Notes: generated by a model not told the origin, from the letters alone. A stretch of 26,864 bases of DNA from Clostridia bacterium (GCA_017471125.1 JAFUWR010000252.1:1-26864), one strand, 5' to 3'; shown: positions 16,001 through 24,519, numbered from the stretch's first letter. Made by a program: numbers and translations.

Positions 16001-16885
16001 AGCATCTTCGACTTCCTGATGCCGGGCTTGCTGTACTCCGCGAAGGAGTTCGCGTCCCGCTTCGAGGGGCCGATCATGAAGCAGCGCGACGCCGCGGCCA
16101 CCGCGCGTCTGGCCCGCATGACCGAGCCGTTCATACTGCGCCGCAAGAAGGAGGACGTGCTCAAGGACCTGCCGGAGAAGCTGGAGGAGACCCGGGCGTC
16201 CGCGATGGAGGCGGAGCAGCGGCGAGTCTACGACGCCGAGGTGGTGCGCATGCGGGAGCTTGTGGCCGCCTCAGGGGATTCCAGCGCGGACAAGCTGCGC
16301 ATACTGGCCGAGATCACCCGCCTGCGGCAGCTCTGCTGCGACCCCACGCTGGTCTTCGAGAACTACGAGGGGCCGAGCGCCAAGCGGGCGGCGTGCCTGG
16401 AGCTGATACAGAACGCCATGGACGCCGGGCACAGGATGCTGGTGTTCTCCCAGTTCACGTCCATGCTCAAGCTGCTGGCCGACGACCTCGCGGCGGCGAA
16501 CATCCCCTTCTATACCATCACCGGCCAGACGCCCAAGCAGGAGCGGCTCAAGCTGGTCAACGAATTCAACGCGGGCGACGCGCCGGTGTTCCTGATCTCC
16601 CTGAAGGCTGGGGGCACGGGCCTCAACCTGACCGGGGCGGACGTGGTCATCCACTACGACCCCTGGTGGAACCTGGCCGTGCAGAACCAGGCCACCGACC
16701 GCGCCCACCGCATCGGGCAGACCCGGCAGGTCACCGTCATACGCCTCATCGCCGCCGATACCATCGAGGAGAAGATCGTGCAGCTCCAGGAGTCCAAGCG
16801 CGAGCTCGCCGAGAACATCATCACCGGCGAGGGCGGCTCCCTGATGGCGCTGAGCCGGGAGGAATTGATGGAACTGATCGGATAA
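13064..16885 (+). CDS. SNF2-family ATP-dependent helicase with two SWIM-type zinc motifs
   Basis: A 1273-aa DNA translocase. The N terminus has a canonical SWIM finger CDCSQGRSGARCRH (Cys95, Cys97, Cys106, His108). A second CxC...CxH set follows (Cys243, Cys245, Cys266, His268). A long middle (about 330-800) corresponds to the bacterial SNF2-associated region. The motor follows: ILADEMGLGKTLQ (about 834-846), VCPASLVYNW, ALDEAQYVKN (DEAQ box, about 938), ALTGTPIENRLSELWSIFDF, RMLVFSQF, SLKAGGTGLNLT, and motif VI ATDRAHRIGQTR (about 1209). All SF2 motifs look intact. Bacterial proteins of this type are thought to remodel nucleoprotein or RNA polymerase complexes; the exact partner is unknown. 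ATG 13064 follows GGAGGAGACGG, 16 bp after the M1-like gene, and a strong terminator ends the run. Confidence 0.93.
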   Translation: MANVNARPGRILWDWRQYFSKANLELGQRDYDADKLVRFSEGEDGLSARGDTVNGFHVEVKRIPATFTELQRYPRWDSFTSGNWTREHFSDYYLCDCSQGRSGARCRHLANLLLRWEVQHGPFVIEQTEAERREYEERARTEREKRIKTNVVRDLSEYFDPLPVPRKRLTFHPDAIADGCGIKANQYEYEYSLRLLAGVSPDDIEMGIRFAHDGAQQLCARHTFDGVAVAMVLSRTGFVKMECACGGSSLRSNNWFYGTRAQDRMCGHALALWALLRQRIQRDDPGDETDAGGERLLQMMTDRAILEAAEAAQPRAEKRRRLTLTPRIASDHWDRLLLTFDLSVDGGRGYAVKGLERFYNDLENDAAHKLTPKVTVNFARDALDEASEPWYRLIGERVRAIQRVNRQIERSGGYANYRVSVGAGIPLEDGELDDVYDLAEGGGILYQYGGRNDTRALRVGRAVPRATMTLEPVEAGGRLTVVRISGSMPRLAEGRRGQYVLDAEHFGRVDDGVMDALAPLRELADRSGEYRCTVGVRKFAEFYHRVLPRLQQNRVLALDDRVSGRLEAVVPPAPEFTFYVDLTDVITCRAEARYDEIACDVGAPCADLPDGRRDYDQERRVIRAVREWFPHRDGERHLYWTEHDDDTLMELLTGGVAALSAYGEVKGSDAFRRVRVRPVPQPSVSLRVEGGLLDLAIKTRDCAPEELLALLDSYRLKRRWHRLKNGDFIDLGDARALDELTEAVEALDVPLEDLIRHGAKVPKYRALYVDRLLESHDDLAAARDKQFKALVRAFQTIRDSDFEVSEGLSEVLRPYQLYGFRWLSTLAQSGFGGILADEMGLGKTLQLLSFIQTRREAGEARPSLVVCPASLVYNWKEECRRFTPGLTVETVDGGLAQRRRLLDEMKSERHADLYVTSYDTLKRDITSYDGLTFATVALDEAQYVKNQRTAVSKAVRVLSAEHRFALTGTPIENRLSELWSIFDFLMPGLLYSAKEFASRFEGPIMKQRDAAATARLARMTEPFILRRKKEDVLKDLPEKLEETRASAMEAEQRRVYDAEVVRMRELVAASGDSSADKLRILAEITRLRQLCCDPTLVFENYEGPSAKRAACLELIQNAMDAGHRMLVFSQFTSMLKLLADDLAAANIPFYTITGQTPKQERLKLVNEFNAGDAPVFLISLKAGGTGLNLTGADVVIHYDPWWNLAVQNQATDRAHRIGQTRQVTVIRLIAADTIEEKIVQLQESKRELAENIITGEGGSLMALSREELMELIG

Positions 16886-16891
16886 AGCAAC

Positions 16892-16919
16892 CCCCGCCGC
16901 TATGCGTCCAGCGGCGGGG
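16892..16919. terminator. Hairpin terminator after the SNF2 gene
   Basis: Stem CCCCGCCGCT / AGCGGCGGGG, 10 bp perfect, loop 8 nt, extended by AA/TT across one bulged C and followed by TTTGAT. It lies between convergent genes (SNF2 stop 16885, antitoxin stop 16938) and can act in both directions. Confidence 0.8.
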
Positions 16920-16937
16920 TTTGATATGATGTCGGTT

Positions 16938-17261
16938 TCAGAGGCTCCTTGCGACCATCTGAGGGTCGTTGATGGCGTTGTCGAGCAGGCGGCCCAGGAA
17001 GCCCGTATAGCCGTCGCTCGCGGCGCGAGCCTTTTCCAATGTCTCCGGGGAGATGCGCAGGGCGACGGTGGGTTTGACCTCCCGGACATGCCGCCTTCTC
17101 GCGATCACAGACATCTCGGCGTATTGCTCGGGCGTCAGCTCCGGCGCGTCCTCGTCCGTAACGATAGGCTTGGCGGCGGCAAGCTCGATCTCCTTGATCT
17201 GGGCCTCGGTGGGCTGCTGGCCCGCATGAACGATCTTGCGAACGATCTTCTCATTCTCCAT
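16938..17261 (-). CDS. brnA: BrnA-like antitoxin with ribbon-helix-helix domain, module 2
   Basis: A 107-aa protein with two parts. Residues 17-45 (PTEAQIKEIELAAAKPIV, then TDEDAPELTPEQ) match the short antitoxin of module 1 and should bind the toxin. Residues 60-107 (REVKPTVALRISPETLEKAR then GFLGRLLDNAIND) form a typical ribbon-helix-helix repressor domain. A DNA-binding antitoxin of this kind would autoregulate the operon. ATG 17261 follows GGAGAGGAGG, very strong, inside the toxin gene end. The toxin stop (17251-17253) lies past this start, so the genes overlap by 11 bp and are coupled. A good ribosome site for the antitoxin and none for the toxin would keep the antitoxin in excess. Confidence 0.88.
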   Translation of the reverse strand: MENEKIVRKIVHAGQQPTEAQIKEIELAAAKPIVTDEDAPELTPEQYAEMSVIARRRHVREVKPTVALRISPETLEKARAASDGYTGFLGRLLDNAINDPQMVARSL

Positions 17262-17538
17262 AGTAGATCCTCCTCTCCATAGGAGTTGCCATGCGGGCAG
17301 AGATCAACCGGGCGGCTTCCCCGCGCATGGTGTAGACCACATACAGTATCCCCTGAACGCAGCCGATGACGATATACCGATCCTCGTCTATGCTGTGAAG
17401 CCTGTCGAAGTATTCGATGCGCTCCTCATCGGCAAAAACCAGCGCCGCGGTATCGAAGCTGATGCCGTGCTTGCGGATGTTGATGCTGTTCTTGTTCTCA
17501 TCCCATTCGATGAGCGTTTCAGAAATGATCTTTCGCAT
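17251..17538 (-). CDS. brnT: BrnT-family (DUF497) ribonuclease toxin, module 2
   Basis: A 95-aa toxin with the complete BrnT pattern. It shows IEWDENKNSINIRKHGISF at the start, FADEERIEYFD, then the SIDEDRYIVIG strand, GILYVVYTMRG, and RLISARMATPMERRIYY at the end. The RelE-like fold and mRNA cleavage are family knowledge. It begins 21 bp after the recO stop and has no ribosome site of its own. The GGAGG of the region instead serves a 14-codon mini-ORF whose stop lies at codon 5-6 of the toxin. Expression may depend on read-through from the recO operon and on re-initiation. GC content here is visibly lower than in recO, in keeping with insertion of a mobile module at the operon end. Confidence 0.88.
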   Translation of the reverse strand: MRKIISETLIEWDENKNSINIRKHGISFDTAALVFADEERIEYFDRLHSIDEDRYIVIGCVQGILYVVYTMRGEAARLISARMATPMERRIYYGE

Positions 17539-17563
17539 GGCGATTGAATGTTGTGTCGGTCAT
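17519..17563 (-). CDS. 14-codon mini-ORF bridging recO and brnT
   Basis: The recO end reads CGATGACC: its TGA stop overlaps an ATG (17563-17561). A GGAGG (17575-17571) inside recO stands 7 nt before that ATG, the ideal distance. The frame runs MTDTTFNRHAKDHF and stops at TGA 17521-17519, 18 nt inside brnT, in a different frame. It could be a leader that couples toxin translation to recO, or the stump of a former downstream gene cut by brnTA insertion. Confidence 0.5.
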   Translation of the reverse strand: MTDTTFNRHAKDHF

Positions 17564-18288
17564 CGTGTTTCCTCCAGCGGCGGGGCGAACTTTTCCATGT
17601 GCATCTTGAGGTTGACGTAGCTGCGGAAATGGCGGGCGGCCTCGGGCCAATCGGGGTGGCCGTCGAGGAGGACGAACTTATCGAAGGCGGTGCGGGGCAG
17701 CTTCATGAGGATGCGCCTCGCGCCGTTTTTGATGAACGGGGCGCGGGACGGGCAGTCGAGGCACACCGCGCCGCCGAGGAGGGGGTCGAAGCGGCAGTCG
17801 CCGTCGATCCTCCGCCCGCAGCGGACGCAGGCGTCCATCCGGGGCGCGAGGCCGTTCAGGGCCATGAAGTGCATCTCAAAGGCCATGGTGACCATGGCGG
17901 GGGGCAGCTCGCCCCAGTTGAGGTGCGCCAGCGCCCGCAGGGTGGTCAAAAACAGGTCCCGGGCGGGGGTGTCCGGCAGGATGGCGGCGTCCAGCAGCTT
18001 GAGCCAGTAAGTCCCGTGGACGAGCCGGTCGTAGTCCGTGCGCAGGGCGTAGTAGCTCTCGGAGATCTGGCACTGTTCGAGGGTGAAGCGGTCCCGCCGC
18101 TGGTAGAGCTGGAACTCGCCGCTGGTGAAGGGCTCCACGGCGTTGACCAGCGGGGACTTGGGCCGTCGGCAGCCCCGGGCGATGGCGTCCACCCGGCCCA
18201 TGTCCGGGGAGAACAGCGTCACCATGCGGTCGTAGTCCGAGTAGTCGGCGCGGCGCAGCACCAGCGCCGGGATGATGAGGCGGCTCAT
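17560..18288 (-). CDS. recO: DNA repair protein RecO
   Basis: A 242-aa recombination mediator that helps load RecA on SSB-coated single strands in the RecFOR pathway. The N-terminal OB fold begins LIIPALVLRRADYSDYDR and includes GRVDAIARGCRRPKS. A helical region follows with DLFLTTLRALAHL. The zinc-finger cysteines are Cys154 and Cys157 (CVRCGR) and Cys176 and Cys179 (CLDC). The length is normal. The start ATG 18288 is 1 bp past the era stop, with ribosome site GAGGAG inside era. It is the last conserved gene of the operon, and a toxin-antitoxin module follows immediately. Confidence 0.93.
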   Translation of the reverse strand: MSRLIIPALVLRRADYSDYDRMVTLFSPDMGRVDAIARGCRRPKSPLVNAVEPFTSGEFQLYQRRDRFTLEQCQISESYYALRTDYDRLVHGTYWLKLLDAAILPDTPARDLFLTTLRALAHLNWGELPPAMVTMAFEMHFMALNGLAPRMDACVRCGRRIDGDCRFDPLLGGAVCLDCPSRAPFIKNGARRILMKLPRTAFDKFVLLDGHPDWPEAARHFRSYVNLKMHMEKFAPPLEETR

Positions 18289-18289
18289 G

Positions 18290-19180
18290 TCACTCCTCGT
18301 AGCCCAGCGCGCGCAGGTCGAAGGCCTTGTTGCGCCAGTCCTCGCGCACCTTGACCCACAGCTTGAGGTTCACCTTGGTGCCCAGCAGCCGCTCGATGTC
18401 GGCGCGGGCCTCGGAGCCGATCTTTTGCAGCATCGCGCCCTGCTTGCCGATGATGATGGACTTGTGGGACGCCTTTTCGCAGTACACGTCCGCGTGGATC
18501 TCTGTGAGCCGGTCGGACACCTTCTTGATCTGGAGCATGTCCACGCCGATGCCGTGGGGGATCTCGTCGCGCAGGTTGCGCAGCGCCTTTTCGCGGATGA
18601 TCTCCGCGCACATCACGCGCTCGGGCTGGTCGGTGATCATGTCGTCCGGGAAGTACTTCGGACCCTCGGGCATGGCCTCGATGAGCATGTTCTTCAAGAG
18701 CTCCACGTTCTCCCCGGTGCGGGCGGACACGGACACGATGCGGTCGAAGCCCACGCCGTTGAGCGTCGCGAGCTGGGGCATGAGCTGCTCCTTTTTCACG
18801 ATGTCGATCTTGTTCACCGCCAGGAATTTCGGGCACTTCATCCGGGCGATGTCCTCGATCACGGCCATGTCCCCGTGGCCGATGCGCTGGCCGTCCACCA
18901 CGCACAGCACCGCATCCACGCCCTCCCGGGCGTCGTCCGCGGCCTTCATCATGTACTCGCCCAGCTTCGTGCGGGGCTTGTGCAGGCCCGGGGTGTCCAC
19001 GAACACGATCTGCCAGTCAGTGCCGGTCGCAACGCCCAAGAGCTTGTTGCGCGTGGTCTGCGGGTGGTTGGAGATGATGGCGACCTTCTCGCCCACGAAG
19101 CGGTTCATCAGGCTCGATTTGCCCACGTTCGGCCGGCCCAGTATGGCCACGAAGCCGGAACGGAATTTTTTGTCTGACAA
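18290..19180 (-). CDS. era: GTPase Era
   Basis: A 296-aa GTPase that binds 16S rRNA near its 3' end during 30S subunit maturation. Motifs: G1 GRPNVGKS (15-22), G2 around HPQTTRNK, G3 DTPG (62-65), G4 NKID (123-126), G5 SARTGEN. A C-terminal KH domain follows, with KSIIIGKQGAMLQKIG and a normal end (WRNKAFDLRALGY). The start is TTG 19180, with GGAGG (19193-19189) 8 nt upstream; no ATG is available before the conserved core. It sits next to ybeY/cdd (16 bp gap), as expected since both act on the small subunit. Confidence 0.95.
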   Translation of the reverse strand: MSDKKFRSGFVAILGRPNVGKSSLMNRFVGEKVAIISNHPQTTRNKLLGVATGTDWQIVFVDTPGLHKPRTKLGEYMMKAADDAREGVDAVLCVVDGQRIGHGDMAVIEDIARMKCPKFLAVNKIDIVKKEQLMPQLATLNGVGFDRIVSVSARTGENVELLKNMLIEAMPEGPKYFPDDMITDQPERVMCAEIIREKALRNLRDEIPHGIGVDMLQIKKVSDRLTEIHADVYCEKASHKSIIIGKQGAMLQKIGSEARADIERLLGTKVNLKLWVKVREDWRNKAFDLRALGYEE

Positions 19181-19196
19181 GTGTATTTCCTCCGTT

Positions 19197-20093
19197 TTAT
19201 ACAGTTACTCCTAAATCTTCGGGCGACAACCCCTCCGGCAGCAGTTCTCCCAGCGTCCGCACGGTATAGCCCTTCCCATAGGCCCCGACGATGACGGGCA
19301 GGCTCGGGTCGGAGAACTCCCGAAGCACCTGTCGGCAGATGCCGCAGGGCCAGGCCACGGCGGTGGAGCCCACCACGGCGATGGCGGCGAAGCGCCGAGC
19401 CCCGTGGACGATGGCGTTGCCCGCCGCGCAGCGTTCGGCGCAGATGGCGGCCCCGTAGGAGGCGTTCTCGAAGTTGCAGCCGGTGAAGGTGCGGCCGTCC
19501 TCGGCCAGTATGCACGCGCCCACCTGGAACTTGGAATAGGGGCAGTAGGCCATCTGCATGGCCTCGCAGGCCTGCGCGAAGAGCGCGTCGCAGTCGATGC
19601 CCTCCCGGGTGATGCCCAGCTTGCCCAGGGCCTTTTCCTCCATCTCGCGCATGGCGGTCTTTTCCTCCTCGTTCATGTGGTCGTAGCCCATCAGGTGAAA
19701 CGCCGAATGGGCCGTCAGGTACGCAAGCTCACGCCGGAGCGGGTGGCCGTATTCCTCGGCCTGCCGCCTGGCCCGGTCGTAGTTGATGACGCAGTCGCCC
19801 AGGTTCACCGCGCCCAAATACGGGTCGTACTCCCGCCGCAGCCGCTTGGGGCAGTCCCGGGCGGTCTTGCCCGCGGGGAAGCGCGCGGTGGGGAAGGAGA
19901 GCACGTCGGTGGCGCTGTCGACGCCGCGCATCTCCCGGTTCAGCGTCCGGATGCCCGCGTCGTCGGTGACGCGGATGGCGAAGGCGGCGTTTTCGATGCC
20001 CTCGGCCTCGAAGCACGCCCCGGCCACCCGGTCCAGCAGCGCCTCGAGCCCGGGCGACGCCTCCGGGATGTCCCATTGGAGCTCAATGTTCAT
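19197..20093 (-). CDS. ybeY-cdd: YbeY endoribonuclease fused to cytidine deaminase
   Basis: One uninterrupted 298-aa frame holds two enzymes. Residues 1-163 are YbeY, an rRNA-processing metalloendonuclease: TDVLSFP (62-68), LGAVNLGDCVIN, the zinc motif HSAFHLMGYDH (His129, His133, His139) and the usual family end LGITR (159-163). After a linker of about 6 residues, 170-298 are a homotetrameric-type cytidine deaminase. It has CPYSKFQVGA, GCNFENASYG, catalytic CAE (Cys218, Glu220) and the second zinc block PCGIC (Cys250, Cys253). All catalytic residues of both halves are present. In many Firmicutes ybeY, dgkA, cdd and era are separate neighbours; here dgkA is absent and the flanking genes are joined. 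The 11-bp overlap with pgpH indicates coupling. Confidence 0.93.
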   Translation of the reverse strand: MNIELQWDIPEASPGLEALLDRVAGACFEAEGIENAAFAIRVTDDAGIRTLNREMRGVDSATDVLSFPTARFPAGKTARDCPKRLRREYDPYLGAVNLGDCVINYDRARRQAEEYGHPLRRELAYLTAHSAFHLMGYDHMNEEEKTAMREMEEKALGKLGITREGIDCDALFAQACEAMQMAYCPYSKFQVGACILAEDGRTFTGCNFENASYGAAICAERCAAGNAIVHGARRFAAIAVVGSTAVAWPCGICRQVLREFSDPSLPVIVGAYGKGYTVRTLGELLPEGLSPEDLGVTV

Positions 20094-22290
20094 CGGTGGC
20101 GGCCTCCTTGGTCTCGGGCGCGGGCGCTTCCTCGGTTTTTTCCTCCGGCTTTTCCGCGGGCTTCTCCGCGGGCTTTTCGACCGGCTCCTCGTGGGCCTCG
20201 TTGCGCGGCGGGATGGCCACGTCGGGGTACTCGATGCGCTCGTGGAACACGCCGGTGAGCACGGTGGAGAACGCGGAGCAGATCTTCTCCAGGTCGCCGA
20301 AGGTCAGGTCGGACTCGTCGAGCTGCCCGTCGTCCAGCTTGGCCCGCACCAGCTTGCGGATGAGCGCGTCCACCTTCTCGGGGTTCGGCTCGGGGATGGA
20401 GCGCACGGCGGCCTCGATGCTGTCGGCCAGCATGACCACCGCGGCCTCCTTGCTGTGGGGGCGGGGGCCATCGTAGCGGAAGGCGGAGATGTCCACCTGG
20501 TCCGCGCCGTAGAGCTTCACGGCCTTGTCATAGAACCAAAGCACCACGCCGTCGCCGTGATGCTGGCGGATGATGTCCAGCACCGGCTCGGGCAGCCGCG
20601 CCTTCTGGCCCATGGCCGCGCCGTCACGGGGATGGGCGGTCAATATCGCCGCGGACACCCGGGGGTCCGTGCGGTCGTGGGGGTTGTCGCCCATCTGGTT
20701 CTCCTTGAAGTAGGCGGGGCGCTTCAACTTGCCGATGTCGTGGTAGTACGCGCCCACGCGGGCCAGCAGCCCGTTCCCGCCCACGGCGGTGGCGGCGGCC
20801 TCGGCCAGGTTCGCCACGATGATGGAGTGGTGGTAGGTGCCGGGGGCCTCCATCAGCAGCCTGCGCAGTATGGGCTGGCTGGGGTTGGACAGCTCGATCA
20901 GCCGGGGGTTGGTGGCCAGGTTGAATATCCACTCAAGGAGGGGCTGGAAGCCGATGCACATCACGCCGCAGAGTATGCCGCTGGCCGTGGCCCACAGGGC
21001 GTTGGTCAGCACGGTGGACAGCTCCGCGGAGTTGATGAGGCCCACCGCCAGGGTGACCAGGAAGTTGGATATGCCCACCAGCACGCCGGCCAGCAGGGTG
21101 GTGGTGCGTTGCATCCTTCGGGCGAACACCGAGACCACCACGGGCCCGGACGCCAGCGACATCATCACCACCGAGAACATCGCCACGGTGAAAAGCCCGT
21201 TGGACGCCCCGGCCAGCAGCGACACGGTCATGCCCAGGGCCACGTTGAACCACAGCGCCACGCGCGGGTCGATGAGCAGGGAGATGAGCAGCATGCCCAG
21301 CGACACGGGCATCAGGTACGCGCTCCACTGGCTGATGGCGAGCGACAGCGCCACCTCCAGGACGTATATGAGGCATATGAGCGACAGGGGCTTCGGCATC
21401 AGAAGGTCGCGCCGGTACCGGGCCAGGTAAAGCGCCAGAGATACCATTATCATCAGCAGGATCAGCGCGATGCCCGCCAACAGCGGCACGTCCACGTTGT
21501 CCTCCTTGAGCAGGCCCAGGGACGACAGCATCTGGTACTGCGCGTTGGTGACGATCTCGCCCCGGCGCACGATGACCTCGCCCTTGACGCGGATGACGGT
21601 GTCCACCGCCTCGCGGGCCTTCTCCCGGTTCTGCTCGGTGGCCTCCTCGTCGATGAGCATGTTGGGCTGCACGCACAGCCGCATCAGCTCCGTGGCCGCG
21701 CCCACCAGCGGCGGCGTGTAGCCGGAGTTGGACAGGCTTCGCCCCATGGAGGCGATGGCCGCGGCCTCCTGGCCCTCGAGCACCGCGCCGTTCATGGTGT
21801 CGCGGACCAGCTTGTAGGTGTCCTCGGCGAGCTGCTTGACCAGCGCCGGGTCGGTGTCGGCCAGCGCCTGCATCTGGTCCCGGGTCAGCGCCAGCTCCAG
21901 CGTGGCGTTCAGCGCGTCGAACTCGGCGTCGTTCATGTTCATCACGGCCTCGCCGGACAGGCCCTCCACCGCCGCGGCCAGCGCGTTGAAGCGGGCGTCC
22001 AGGTCGGACAGCACCGCCGCTGTGGTGGAGGGGTCGGCGCTCTTGTAGCTGGGCTCCACCTGGGCCGCCGCGGCCTCCCGGTTCTGGTCCGTGGTCACGG
22101 TGTCCTTGACATCCTTGGTCGCCAGGATGTCCATGGTGGCGGGCAGGCCCACCCGGATGTCGTGCTGCTCCGGCGTCACGCCCAGCAGCAAAAGCGCCGC
22201 CAGCGCGAAGTACGTCACCGCCGCGATCATCGCGGATTGCAGCACCGGCGCGACCTTCGAGGCCCGCGTGCGCGTCTTTTTCGGTTTCAT
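20083..22290 (-). CDS. pgpH: 7TM-HD family cyclic-di-AMP phosphodiesterase (YqfF/PgpH)
   Basis: A 735-aa membrane phosphodiesterase that lowers the second messenger c-di-AMP, which controls potassium and osmotic balance. One N-terminal helix (about 18-38) is followed by an extracellular 7TMR-HDED region (about 45-270), then a bundle of roughly seven membrane helices (about 270-460). The cytoplasmic HD domain has APGTYHHSIIVANLAEAAA, YYHDIGKLKRPAYF (His-Asp pair near 515), HHGDG and MLADSIEAA. Metal-binding histidines and aspartates are all visible. After the HD domain a low-complexity tail carries EKPAEKP repeats and ends with an acidic stretch. ATG 22290 follows AAGGAG. The gene order phoH-pgpH-ybeY is conserved in Firmicutes. 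Confidence 0.93.
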   Translation of the reverse strand: MKPKKTRTRASKVAPVLQSAMIAAVTYFALAALLLLGVTPEQHDIRVGLPATMDILATKDVKDTVTTDQNREAAAAQVEPSYKSADPSTTAAVLSDLDARFNALAAAVEGLSGEAVMNMNDAEFDALNATLELALTRDQMQALADTDPALVKQLAEDTYKLVRDTMNGAVLEGQEAAAIASMGRSLSNSGYTPPLVGAATELMRLCVQPNMLIDEEATEQNREKAREAVDTVIRVKGEVIVRRGEIVTNAQYQMLSSLGLLKEDNVDVPLLAGIALILLMIMVSLALYLARYRRDLLMPKPLSLICLIYVLEVALSLAISQWSAYLMPVSLGMLLISLLIDPRVALWFNVALGMTVSLLAGASNGLFTVAMFSVVMMSLASGPVVVSVFARRMQRTTTLLAGVLVGISNFLVTLAVGLINSAELSTVLTNALWATASGILCGVMCIGFQPLLEWIFNLATNPRLIELSNPSQPILRRLLMEAPGTYHHSIIVANLAEAAATAVGGNGLLARVGAYYHDIGKLKRPAYFKENQMGDNPHDRTDPRVSAAILTAHPRDGAAMGQKARLPEPVLDIIRQHHGDGVVLWFYDKAVKLYGADQVDISAFRYDGPRPHSKEAAVVMLADSIEAAVRSIPEPNPEKVDALIRKLVRAKLDDGQLDESDLTFGDLEKICSAFSTVLTGVFHERIEYPDVAIPPRNEAHEEPVEKPAEKPAEKPEEKTEEAPAPETKEAATDEH

Positions 22291-22318
22291 CTCTGTGCTC
22301 CTTAAGGGGGATCGTCAG

Positions 22319-23335
<1,017 letters not shown>

Positions 23336-23340
23336 TTGCT

Positions 23341-24519
23341 TTAGCCTCCCTGTCGCAGCGCCTCGTAGGGCGCCGCCGCGTTGGTGTATATCTCGCAGAC
23401 CGCGCTGGCCCGCAGCGTGTCCGCGGTGGGCTGGGTGTAGCGCACCCAGCTTCGTGCGATCTTGTATTGTACGGGGCCGAAGGCGGTCAGCCGCGCCCGG
23501 GCGTCGGCCATCGCCAGCGCCACCAGGCGGGAGGACAGCAGCTCCCTGTCCCCTTCCTCCCGGACCAGCTCGGTCTCCCGGTTGATGACCCGCCGCAGCT
23601 TCACCGGGACGAACAGCCCGCCGATGGGCACGTCCTCCGCGGTCGCGGACTGCCGGGCGAAGGTCTCGCCCTCGGCGACGCGCCACTCGAACCACGGCGT
23701 TTGCAGCGCCGAGGACGTGGACTGCCGCCCGGTGTAGCGGGCCTGCTCCGCCGTGAGCGCGCCCTCGGCGTGGCCCTCGTACCAGGCGCGGACCACCACC
23801 TCGCCCAGGGCGGCGATGGCGCGGCTGTCCTCCTTGGCGACCTTCTCCGCGCCGCGGATGAGGAGCTGCCCCTTGCGCACGGTGTCGCCGGGCTTCACGC
23901 AGGGCTCCCCGGCCTCCACGTTGACGGACACCACGATGCCCGTGCGGTCGGCGTACAGGCTGCGCGGCGCGTCCACGTCGTAGACCTCCGGGGCCTCCAC
24001 CTCCGGCGCGGCCTCGATCTGCAGCACCACGCCCTGCACCCGGGCGGAGACATAGCTGTATTCCCCGGCCTCGGCCAGCAGCTCGTCGGCGAGCGCCGCG
24101 GTGTCGATGTCCCGGCCCGCGCCGGGCCGCAGGCCGCGTTCGTTCAATAATTCTATGAATGTGCCCGCGTCGCCACGCTCGGCGGCGTTGCCGGTGAACC
24201 TGACCTCCACCCGCCATATGCGCCCCAGCGCCAGCGCGATGAGCAGCGCCATGACCATGAGGCCGGGAACCAGCGTCCAGCGCCGCCTGAGCCAGCGCCG
24301 AAACGCGCTCGCGCCCCGCCGCTTCAGGACCTCGGCGGGGATGGAGAAGCGCTGACACAGCTTCAACAATTTGCGGGCGTCGCGCTCGCTCACGTCGGCC
24401 ACGAAGGTGTGGTCGTCCCCGGTCTTGACCCGGCGGAACCGCACGCCCATGTCCATGGCCCGCTCCATGAGCTTTTCGGGCATCAGCCCGCGGATCAGCA
24501 GTCGGACCTCGCCCTTCAT
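23341..24519 (-). CDS. yqfD: Sporulation protein YqfD
   Basis: A 392-aa membrane protein of the YqfD family, needed in sporulation (in Bacillus under sigma-E control, with YqfC). The N-terminal domain (1-75) contains MGVRFRRVKTGDDHTFVADV and the LKLCQRFSIP segment. One membrane helix lies at about 80-101 (LVPGLMVMALLIALALG). The extracytoplasmic part has the POTRA-like block WRVEVRFTGN, ERGLRPGAG, then SYVSARVQGVVLQIE. A hairpin-like barrel domain with ADRTGIVVSVNVEAGEPCVKPG, GDTVRKGQLLIRG follows, resembling a biotinyl-lipoyl fold. The ATG overlaps the yqfC stop (ATGA). Presence in the operon suggests the lineage retains sporulation genes, though not necessarily spore formation. Confidence 0.9.
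   Translation of the reverse strand: MKGEVRLLIRGLMPEKLMERAMDMGVRFRRVKTGDDHTFVADVSERDARKLLKLCQRFSIPAEVLKRRGASAFRRWLRRRWTLVPGLMVMALLIALALGRIWRVEVRFTGNAAERGDAGTFIELLNERGLRPGAGRDIDTAALADELLAEAGEYSYVSARVQGVVLQIEAAPEVEAPEVYDVDAPRSLYADRTGIVVSVNVEAGEPCVKPGDTVRKGQLLIRGAEKVAKEDSRAIAALGEVVVRAWYEGHAEGALTAEQARYTGRQSTSSALQTPWFEWRVAEGETFARQSATAEDVPIGGLFVPVKLRRVINRETELVREEGDRELLSSRLVALAMADARARLTAFGPVQYKIARSWVRYTQPTADTLRASAVCEIYTNAAAPYEALRQGG

Noticed and set aside
19580..19620. A sequencing frameshift as an explanation of the YbeY-Cdd fusion
   Set aside because: Both domains lie in the same frame with continuous codon bias and a short natural linker. A single indel would have broken the frame, though a lost stop codon cannot be excluded without reads.
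19783..22305. An 840-codon forward open frame antisense to pgpH
   Set aside because: It shows shadow composition (His/Gly/Val repeats), and the opposite strand encodes an intact 7TM-HD phosphodiesterase.
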